Positions 1 to 6,214 of a stretch of DNA of 13,986 nt are shown here, in pieces. Under the pieces are notes generated by a model, which saw only the letters and a list, made by a program, of their open reading frames with translations, did not search any database and was not told the DNA's origin. Origin of the DNA: Aquificota bacterium (GTDB taxonomy: Bacteria; Thermosulfidibacterota; Thermosulfidibacteria; Thermosulfidibacterales; Thermosulfidibacteraceae). The stretch spans positions 1 through 13,986 of the forward strand of contig WGAU01000098.1 of the NCBI GenBank assembly GCA_015494645.1, written 5' to 3'. Within the stretch, counting starts at the first letter, position 1. Each line of letters begins with the position of its first letter. The position numbers and the translations under genes were made by a program.

Positions 1-876
1 AGGACCTTTGCCCGACTTGTACTCGTAGCGCCAGCCAAGGCCTTGTTCCTCAAGCCCTGCTTCCTCCGGTTCAGGTCCCAAGTACTCTTCTGACGCTGCA
101 CCATGGCACTTTCCAAAGCTATGTCCGCCGGCTATAAGGGCAACCGTTTCCTCGTCGTTCATTCCCATACGGGCAAATATGGCCCTGATCTCTTTGGCAG
201 ATGCTTTAGGATCTGGATTGCCGTCTGGACCCTCTGGGTTTACATATATAAGCCCCATCTGAGTTGCAGACAGCGGATCTTCCACTGTTTCGTTCCTTTT
301 TCTCTTGTCTCCTTCCAACCAATCCTTTTCCGATCCCCAATAGGTTATCTCATCCCGCTCCCAGGTATCCTCTCTTCCCCCTGCAAACCCCATCAGCTTA
401 ACGCCCATGGATTCAAGGGCTACATTTCCAGCAAGTATCAGAAGATCTGCCCAAGAGATCTTTCTGCCGTACTTTTTCTTTACAGGCCACAGCAGTCTTA
501 TGGCTTTGTCAAGGTTTATGTTATCGGGCCAGCTGTTTCGCGGGGCAAGCTTCATATAAGCACCCCTCGCACCGCCTCTTCCATCAAAGAGTCTGTAGGA
601 ACCAGCACTATGCCATGCGAGTCTCACAAATAGCGGGCCGTAATGTCCAAAATCTGCTGGCCACCAAGATTGAGATTGGGTAAGAACCTTTTTGATATCC
701 TCCTTAACGGCATTCAAATCAAGCTTTTTGAATTCCTCGGCATAGTTAAAGTCTTGCCCATACGGGTTTGATGAAGAGCCACGGTATCGGAGAGGAGCAA
801 GGTTTACTCTATAGCTCCACCAAGTGTCCTTCTTACGCCCACCACTGGTCAATGGCACCTTTGGATACTTTTTCAT
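1..876 (-). CDS. katG: Catalase-peroxidase KatG, N-terminal 292 residues (partial)
   Basis: This is the start of a bifunctional haem catalase-peroxidase, which removes H2O2 in the cytoplasm; the C-terminal part lies beyond the left edge. The 292 visible residues contain the N-terminal peroxidase domain's key sites. The distal triad is R85, W88 and H89 in RLAWHSAGSYR. D118 sits in NSWPDN, the covalent-adduct tyrosine is Y211 in YVNPEGP, its methionine partner is M237 in ARMGMND, and the proximal haem ligand is H252 in GGHSFGKCHGA. Together W88-Y211-M237 would form the Met-Tyr-Trp adduct needed for catalase activity. There is no signal peptide. The start is ATG 876, preceded by a strong AAGGAGGT Shine-Dalgarno. 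The gene follows the kinase gene with 59 bases between them and probably has its own promoter there. Family assignment is very sure; substrate preference cannot be read from this part. Confidence 0.96.
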   Translation of the reverse strand, partial: MKKYPKVPLTSGGRKKDTWWSYRVNLAPLRYRGSSSNPYGQDFNYAEEFKKLDLNAVKEDIKKVLTQSQSWWPADFGHYGPLFVRLAWHSAGSYRLFDGRGGARGAYMKLAPRNSWPDNINLDKAIRLLWPVKKKYGRKISWADLLILAGNVALESMGVKLMGFAGGREDTWERDEITYWGSEKDWLEGDKRKRNETVEDPLSATQMGLIYVNPEGPDGNPDPKASAKEIRAIFARMGMNDEETVALIAGGHSFGKCHGAASEEYLGPEPEEAGLEEQGLGWRYEYKSGKGP

Positions 877-880
877 GATT

Positions 881-888
881 ACCTCCTT
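881..888 (-). promoter_or_regulatory. Ribosome binding site of katG
   Basis: AAGGAGGT on the minus strand is close to a perfect anti-16S match and lies 4 bases before ATG 876. It fixes the katG start and suggests efficient translation. Confidence 0.85.
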
Positions 889-906
889 AACAATTGGTTT
901 TGTTTC

Positions 907-934
907 AAGATAGGATAAAATATAATTTTGTCAA
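907..934 (-). promoter_or_regulatory. Candidate sigma-70 promoter of katG
   Basis: On the minus strand a perfect -35 TTGACA (934-929) is followed after 16 bases by TATCTT (912-907), which predicts a transcription start near base 900 and a leader of about 25 bases. The -35 box begins one base after the upstream kinase stop codon (936). The spacer is AT-rich. I see no convincing PerR or OxyR operator. Called by eye only. Confidence 0.55.
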
Positions 935-935
935 A

Positions 936-1727
936 TCAAAATTCATTAAAGAGAGGGGAAGGATCCTTTCCCCTTTTCAGGAGCTTTTTGACTCTTGCTA
1001 TTAAAAAGAGCTTTCCAGGTGGAGTATTTAGATATTCCGAAAATTCCCTGTCCAAACCGAGCATGTAACAAGCTTGAGCTTCTTCAAACTCAGGGAAGAA
1101 AAGGGTTGCTCTATCCCAGTCAAAAAGCTTTATTTCTCCATTTTTGCATCCCATATTGGAGTTGGCAACATCGTTGTGACACAGAGCCAAAATTTCAGGG
1201 ACAGAAGATTCCAATATCTGGCTGATCAAATTTCTAAGGGGCTTTTCAAGATCGGGACGCCTGGACACCACGTAATCCACAGATCCTTTGCTTTTGGAAA
1301 TCCAGCGATTCCACAGGTACTTGGCAAGCAGAGGCTGTTTAACCTTTGTGGCACTGTGTAAGGCTCTTAGTTTGGCAAGAAATCTTCTCTTATCATCCAG
1401 TGTGACGTCTGTGCAGGGAGATAGATACTCCTCCACAGAAGCGCCAACAACCCCTGAAAAAACAAGTGTAGGAATAAACTTTATTCGGTATATCTCCGCC
1501 AAAATATCCATATGCTTTTTCTTTAAGATACGGTTTACGAGGACCACTTTTGACAGTTTGTAAGGATTTCTGTAAAGCCTCAGTATCTTCTGCCCATCTT
1601 TGCTTTCAAAATAATAAACAAGGCCCTTCTTGCCCTCTTTTAATGGTCTAAGGTCTTTAAAAGAAACACCAAGCGTTATAAGCGCTTTCTCTGCAATGGA
1701 AATGAATTTCTCTCTATCGGGAAGCAT
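936..1727 (-). CDS. APH/choline-kinase-fold small-molecule kinase
   Basis: This 263-residue protein has the aminoglycoside phosphotransferase/choline kinase (LicA-like) fold. The catalytic loop is LCHNDVANSN with H184, D186 and N191, matching the HxDxxxxN motif. The metal-binding aspartate is D203 in KLFDWDRA. A glycine-containing nucleotide loop lies near residues 31-40, with K47 in QKILRLYR as the likely ATP-contacting lysine. There is no signal peptide or membrane segment, so it is cytoplasmic. ATG 1727 lies 14 bases inside the 3' end of the upstream glycosyltransferase gene, which argues for coupled expression. The context with two glycosyltransferases suggests it phosphorylates a sugar or an amino-alcohol such as choline or ethanolamine for surface glycan or LPS; that is inference. 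A resistance function is unlikely. Fold is confident; substrate is unknown. Confidence 0.8.
   Translation of the reverse strand: MLPDREKFISIAEKALITLGVSFKDLRPLKEGKKGLVYYFESKDGQKILRLYRNPYKLSKVVLVNRILKKKHMDILAEIYRIKFIPTLVFSGVVGASVEEYLSPCTDVTLDDKRRFLAKLRALHSATKVKQPLLAKYLWNRWISKSKGSVDYVVSRRPDLEKPLRNLISQILESSVPEILALCHNDVANSNMGCKNGEIKLFDWDRATLFFPEFEEAQACYMLGLDREFSEYLNTPPGKLFLIARVKKLLKRGKDPSPLFNEF
954..974 (-). terminator. Weak terminator-like hairpin at the end of the kinase gene
   Basis: Arms AGGGGAA (954-960) and TTCCCCT (968-974) pair perfectly around a 7-base loop. In the minus-strand transcript the hairpin is followed by CTCTTTAATG, only a weak U-tract. It lies in the last codons of the kinase gene, just before the katG promoter, so it may partly insulate katG from upstream transcription. 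It may equally be chance in coding sequence. Confidence 0.25.
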
Positions 1728-2769
1728 ATATAGATAGTATCCTCTGCGCCCTTGCCTTCAAGGTGAATCTTGAAGCAAATCTTCTGGCATTACAGGCAAG
1801 TTTTTTAGCAACCTTCGGATATGAGGCAAGAAATATAAGTCGCTTGGCAAGGATCAAGTGGTTTCCTGTGGGAAAAATCAGCCCCGTTTTTCCGTGTTCA
1901 ACCATTTCTAAGTTCCCGTCAAGATCCGACGCTACCACACATCTACCACAAGCCATAGCTTCCCTTATCACTCCAGGGATCCCCTCTCCTTCTGTAGAAG
2001 CGTTTACCAACACATCAGAGGAGGCTATGATTCTTTCCACATCCCTTCTGTATCCAAGACTTGTAAAATTCTCTCCTAATATGCTTCTCGCATCGGAAAG
2101 CACTTTTACGCTTTCTTTACCGGCAAAAATAAGCTCTCCGTTAGATAAAATTTGAGAGAGACTTGAAAAAGCCTCTGCCAATATGGTGTGCCCTTTCCAC
2201 GGACGAAAGTTTCCCACAAGGAGAATACGGAATCTTGTTGCATCAAGACCAAGCTCCTTGCAAACTTTCTTCTGGGCTTCGGACTTAAAAAATCTTTGAT
2301 CTATGCTTCCATAAACCACCTTTAGCTTCTCAGGAGACAATCCCTGCTGTGCCAACAGCCTCATCACTCCAAAGGACACACATACAACGGCTCTCGTTAG
2401 AGGAATTCTGTACTTCCAGATATTCCATCTTTCCAGTGGAAAGCTAACCCCTCGGTTGGCAAAGACCTTCACTCTGCCCAAGATCCAAGAGGAAAAGAGT
2501 GAAAAAGACAAAGCCTTACCTTTATGAGCATGAAGCACATCAAAGCCCTTTGCAAACCTAACAAACTCTAAAAGAGATCTTGTGTCCCATCCCATAGAAA
2601 GGGTTACATGGGGCAGTCCTAACTCCAAGGCCTTCTTTTCGCACTCTCCTCCCCTAGAGGCAAAGGCAGAGACATCAACCATACCTACAAGGCTTTTGGC
2701 CAAAAGAAGAGCCTGTATACTTCCTCCGGAAGAACAGCCCGAACGGGATATGACCTGCGCCACTTTCAA
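1714..2769 (-). CDS. GT4-family glycosyltransferase (GT-B fold)
   Basis: A 351-residue retaining glycosyltransferase, predicted to add a sugar from a nucleotide-sugar donor at the cytoplasmic face of the inner membrane. The N-terminal Rossmann domain opens with MKVAQVISRSGCSSGGS, the usual glycine-rich loop for acceptor-side GT4 enzymes. The C-terminal donor-binding domain starts near residue 180 with RILLVGNFRPWKG. The E-x7-E signature is present as E262 and E270 in EGIPGVIREAMACG, followed by VVASDLDGNLEMV and GKTGLIFP. Length is typical. The start codon is TTG (2769-2767), overlapping the TGA of the preceding gene as TTGA. Its 3' end overlaps the kinase gene by 14 bases. The three genes form one translationally coupled unit, probably LPS core or another surface glycan. 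Donor and acceptor cannot be deduced. Confidence 0.87.
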   Translation of the reverse strand: MKVAQVISRSGCSSGGSIQALLLAKSLVGMVDVSAFASRGGECEKKALELGLPHVTLSMGWDTRSLLEFVRFAKGFDVLHAHKGKALSFSLFSSWILGRVKVFANRGVSFPLERWNIWKYRIPLTRAVVCVSFGVMRLLAQQGLSPEKLKVVYGSIDQRFFKSEAQKKVCKELGLDATRFRILLVGNFRPWKGHTILAEAFSSLSQILSNGELIFAGKESVKVLSDARSILGENFTSLGYRRDVERIIASSDVLVNASTEGEGIPGVIREAMACGRCVVASDLDGNLEMVEHGKTGLIFPTGNHLILAKRLIFLASYPKVAKKLACNARRFASRFTLKARAQRILSIYASR

Positions 2770-3614
2770 AGTCTCACCCGTTCTACAGAGAATCTCCTTG
2801 CTCTTTTTAAAGCGTTCAAGGACATCTTTTTAAGCAAGGAAGGAAGGGATATCAAACGGTCAACCAGTACAGGTATATGCTCTAAGTCCACAAGCATCCC
2901 CTCGTGGCCGGTTAGGTATCTTTTTGTTAAAGGTTCCGTACTTACTACAGGCACACCGCAAGCCATAGCTTCAAGTACGGTCCTACAGCTTTTATCGCTG
3001 CCAGCAGATGGGTAAAGCAGAAGATCAAAAGAGGTCAAGGTACGGTAAAAATCATCCATCTTATCTCTAACCCATTTTACAGGCACATGGCAGGAAATCC
3101 TCTCGTATATCTTCTCATCTCCTCCACCGATAAGCGTGGGCTCAATTCTTGTCCTCAAGTTTACAAGCTTTTTAAAGAGAACTTCTAACTTCCTTTCCCT
3201 CTTTAACCGGGACACCACTACTAAGGAAGGCAAGTTTTCAGTTTTTCCAGCTTTTTCCATTGTTTTTTCCGGAATTTCAACCCATCCTGTCTTTTCCAAA
3301 GGGACAGTTTCAATAAATCTATCAATAAAATAAGTCTTCAGATTGAGGTTTACCCTTTTCACCTTAGCCCCGGTAATTAGTGCTACAATACAGCATATGA
3401 TCGTTTCTTTGCTCCTAACGGTTAGCAAAGTGGGCTTGGAACTGGAGGCATATAAAAGTAAAGAGAATAGGCTCAAGGAACGAAAACGAATACCAAATTT
3501 TTTGCAAAAGGACTCCACTGATCCAGAGGACTTGGCAAATACAGGATACCCATTAGCCTTTGCTAAGGTAAGCATAGGAGATGCGGCACCGGTAATATTT
3601 GTGTAATCAAGCAC
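2766..3614 (-). CDS. Short GT4-like glycosyltransferase, uncertain start
   Basis: A 282-residue glycosyltransferase-like protein if translation begins at GTG 3614. The C-terminal donor-binding domain is clear: LVVVSRLKRERKLE near 131, LIGGGDE at 161, FDLLLYPS at 196, then the signature region DKSCRTVLEAMACGVPVVSTE. The first residue of E-x7-E is D207 instead of Glu, with E215 retained. The N-terminal domain is short, starting at LDYTNITGAASPMLTLAKANG, so the protein is smaller than most GT4 enzymes of 340-400 residues. The frame stays open upstream into glnE for another 61 codons, but glnE is strongly supported there. GTG 3614 is the first start codon after the glnE stop (TAG 3619-3617); no Shine-Dalgarno is visible, so reinitiation is likely. 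It ends in a TTGA overlap with the next glycosyltransferase gene. Confidence 0.72.
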   Translation of the reverse strand: MLDYTNITGAASPMLTLAKANGYPVFAKSSGSVESFCKKFGIRFRSLSLFSLLLYASSSKPTLLTVRSKETIICCIVALITGAKVKRVNLNLKTYFIDRFIETVPLEKTGWVEIPEKTMEKAGKTENLPSLVVVSRLKRERKLEVLFKKLVNLRTRIEPTLIGGGDEKIYERISCHVPVKWVRDKMDDFYRTLTSFDLLLYPSAGSDKSCRTVLEAMACGVPVVSTEPLTKRYLTGHEGMLVDLEHIPVLVDRLISLPSLLKKMSLNALKRARRFSVERVRL

Positions 3615-3616
3615 TA

Positions 3617-6214
3617 CTACACATTCAGTATTTTTCTGAGGACAGCTCTGTTGGATCTTTTTACCTCCATGAATCTGTCCACAAGCTCGTGCTCTTGGAG
3701 TCCTGTCATTCGGGAAAGCATAGAAAGCCTTTCTCCCCTTCGCGGAAACTCTTTTAAGGGGGGGTAAAAGGAGAGCCTTAAAATGTTTTCCATCCATCTG
3801 AGAAAGTGGTAGCCTTCTTTCAAAGCTACATAGTCTTTCTTTTCCAAAATTCCCTTATTGCAGGCTACCCTTAAGACGCCAAGGGGATTTTGCTTTTTGA
3901 TTCCGTGCCTCACCGCAAGGAACTGAGCGGCAAACTCAACATCCACAATGGCTCCTTCAGAGTACTTAAGGTTGTATGGCGATCTTCCCAGCTCCTTCTC
4001 CATCTTCAAACGCATGTTCCAGACTTCCCTTTCAAGATCATCAACTTGCCCGTGTACAAACTCATCAATAATCTGCGTTACCTTTTGTTCCAGTTCCCTA
4101 TCGTCTGAGAAAATGACTCTTGCCCTGCTGTAGGCAAGTCTTTCCCAAACCCTTCCGTGCTTTTTGAGATAGTCTGAAAGTGCTTCAGGAGTTACTACCA
4201 TCACTCCCTTGCTTCCAAAGGGCCTCAGTCTCGTGTCAACCTCGTAAGGCATGGTGTCTATAAAGGAGGTGTAATACTTAGCGTGGATATGATCACCTCC
4301 TTTCGTGCTGAAGAACACCACGTCAACATCGGAATGATAGGTGAGTTCTTTGCTCCCTAACTTACCAAGCCCCAAGATCATAACAGGAGCATGCTTTTTA
4401 GCGGTAAGCCACCTGTCAAGAGCCTTTATACAGGCTTTTGCAAGTTTGGTATGTTCCGCAAAAACCCGATATATGTTGTAGCGCCCAGAAACATCGGCTA
4501 TGCCAATTCTGAGCAATCTTTCCCTCACAGACCTTTCCAATTGTTTTTTGGCAGACTCGGCATCAAGATCCTTGATTCTCTCTTCAAGCCATGCTGTAAG
4601 CTCTCCTTCCCCAACGCCAGTATGAGTGGGGTCCTCAAAAAGGGTTTCTACAAGCTCGGGATCGCTGAAGATAATCCTTGAAAGGAACTGACTGTTTCCA
4701 AGGACACTGACAAAGGTTTTCCTAAACCGATCATTTTCCACCAGAAGCTCGTAGATAGTCCTTTTTGTATATTTCATAAGCTGCAAAAAGTCCGCCAAGT
4801 TTTTTATCACCATTGAAGGACTGGCACATGACTGAGCGTCTTTCATTATCCTGTGAAGGGCTTCCTCTGCATCTTCCTCTCCCTCTTCTCTGAGGGAAGA
4901 GATTATTCTTTCAACAGCTGGGTCCTCCCAGTGGTAAACAACACTTTCCGACCTTTTGCCTCCGACAACAGACTCAAAGATTCTCCTGACAGATTGCCTA
5001 TAAAAGGCAAGATCCTTTTCAAAATCTTCCAACCGATCACCGTATCCCATAGAAACACAGATCCTTTTCAGATCTTCACCTTTTTCTGGAAGAAGCTGTG
5101 TCTGAGAACAGTTTAGCATCTGGATTCTATTCTCAAGCCTTCTGTAAAACCTGTAGGCCTGCGTCAAGATGCTGTACTCTTCTGCTCCCATTAATCCAGC
5201 CGCTTTGAGCCTGTTGAGGGCAAGAAATACATTACCTGTTCTAAGCCATGGATTCTGACCGGAGAAGACCAGTTGGAAACTTTGTACGATAAACTCAATT
5301 TCCCTTATTCCTCCTTTGCCCGTCTTTATGTTCCTGTCCTGATGCTTAGATTCCCTGTCTATACTGTCCTTTAAAAATTTGAGTTCTTCCACAACTGAAT
5401 AGTCCAATGCCTTTCTGTAAACAAATGGCTCTATCCTTCTTTCAAGCTCCTCATAAAGTTCTTTACTTCCAGCACATAGCCTTGCTCTTAAAAGCATAGC
5501 CCTTTCCCATGTTCTGCCAAAGCTTTCGTAGTACGCTTCGTAAGCATCTACCGGCATACACAGCAGTCCCTTCCTACCCTGGGGTCTTAACCTCAGATCC
5601 ACATGGTAGATGGGCCCTCCTTCCGAATAGTCGGAGAGGAACCGGTTCAGCCTTGAAAAAACCCGGGTATAAACCTCAAGGTCTGTTTTGCTCCCCAATT
5701 TTCCTGTTTCACTTCTGCTGTAAACATACATCAGATCCACATCCGAGTAGTAGTTCAGCTCCTCTCCCCCAAGCTTTCCCAAGGCTACAACGCAACACTC
5801 AAACTGCTCTGGGGGTATTCCAATGCTCTGTGAAGTTTCCGAAACAGACATCTGCAAGAGGCTACTTATCACCCCATCTGCAAGAAAGGACAGCTCTCTC
5901 AAGATCCTGTCAACCTCAGCTGCTCTCAGAAGATCTCTGATCCCCAGTCTGACATGCTCCTTTCTAAAGAGGTTCTTGATCTCAGCAAGGGATAGGCTTG
6001 AAAACATTCCAATGTAATCTTCCCTATCAAGGCTTTTCTGGTAATCCTTGTTGACAAATATTTCTTCAATCCAATCTTGATGAGATATTAAGGTTCTGGC
6101 TATGTATGGGCTTGAGTAAAAACAAAAGGAGAGGGCACCATCAAGGCCCTCTCCTTTCAATTTATCCCAAATGCTCGGCTCTACATCCTCCAGAAACGGG
6201 CTCTCGTACATCAT
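3617..6214 (-). CDS. glnE: Bifunctional glutamine synthetase adenylyltransferase/deadenylylase GlnE
   Basis: GlnE attaches and removes AMP on glutamine synthetase under PII control, tuning ammonia assimilation in the cytoplasm. The 865-residue product has the family's two tandem nucleotidyltransferase modules. The first is GKLGGEELNYYSDVD with D158 and D160, then VDLRLRPQG with D206 and GKGGIREIEF near 300. The second is LGKLGSKELTYHSDVD with D629 and D631, then VDTRLRPFG with D660 and GAIVDVEFAAQ near 754. All metal-binding aspartates are present, so both activities should be intact. It is somewhat shorter than the E. coli enzyme of about 946 residues. ATG 6214 overlaps the lctP TGA as ATGA; a longer reading from GTG 6250 lies wholly inside lctP. 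Codons 20-31 coincide with a terminator-like hairpin. The next gene begins 3 bases after the stop. Confidence 0.95.
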   Translation of the reverse strand: MMYESPFLEDVEPSIWDKLKGEGLDGALSFCFYSSPYIARTLISHQDWIEEIFVNKDYQKSLDREDYIGMFSSLSLAEIKNLFRKEHVRLGIRDLLRAAEVDRILRELSFLADGVISSLLQMSVSETSQSIGIPPEQFECCVVALGKLGGEELNYYSDVDLMYVYSRSETGKLGSKTDLEVYTRVFSRLNRFLSDYSEGGPIYHVDLRLRPQGRKGLLCMPVDAYEAYYESFGRTWERAMLLRARLCAGSKELYEELERRIEPFVYRKALDYSVVEELKFLKDSIDRESKHQDRNIKTGKGGIREIEFIVQSFQLVFSGQNPWLRTGNVFLALNRLKAAGLMGAEEYSILTQAYRFYRRLENRIQMLNCSQTQLLPEKGEDLKRICVSMGYGDRLEDFEKDLAFYRQSVRRIFESVVGGKRSESVVYHWEDPAVERIISSLREEGEEDAEEALHRIMKDAQSCASPSMVIKNLADFLQLMKYTKRTIYELLVENDRFRKTFVSVLGNSQFLSRIIFSDPELVETLFEDPTHTGVGEGELTAWLEERIKDLDAESAKKQLERSVRERLLRIGIADVSGRYNIYRVFAEHTKLAKACIKALDRWLTAKKHAPVMILGLGKLGSKELTYHSDVDVVFFSTKGGDHIHAKYYTSFIDTMPYEVDTRLRPFGSKGVMVVTPEALSDYLKKHGRVWERLAYSRARVIFSDDRELEQKVTQIIDEFVHGQVDDLEREVWNMRLKMEKELGRSPYNLKYSEGAIVDVEFAAQFLAVRHGIKKQNPLGVLRVACNKGILEKKDYVALKEGYHFLRWMENILRLSFYPPLKEFPRRGERLSMLSRMTGLQEHELVDRFMEVKRSNRAVLRKILNV
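6118..6157 (-). terminator. Intrinsic-terminator-like hairpin inside the start of glnE
   Basis: A perfect 12-bp inverted repeat (6125-6136 and 6146-6157) flanks a 9-base loop. In the minus-strand transcript it reads AAAGGAGAGGGC, loop CTTGATGGT, GCCCTCTCCTTT, followed directly by TGTTTTT, so the U-rich tract is TTTTGTTTTT (6127-6118). It lies 54 bases downstream of the lctP stop, a normal distance for a terminator, yet it is also codons 20-31 of glnE. The opposite strand has no comparable U-tract. It probably ends some lctP transcripts, or attenuates glnE. Confidence 0.6.

Noticed and set aside
103..633. Plus-strand open frame of 176 codons
   Set aside because: It is antisense to katG, whose minus-strand frame is open from 876 to the edge and carries all active-site motifs.
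913..928. PerR-like AT-rich operator in the katG promoter spacer
   Set aside because: The stretch is AT-rich but lacks the dyad symmetry of a PerR box.
3617..3797. Longer N-terminus for the short glycosyltransferase reaching into glnE
   Set aside because: The region is the conserved C-terminus of glnE in another frame, and the added residues do not resemble a GT-B N-terminal domain.
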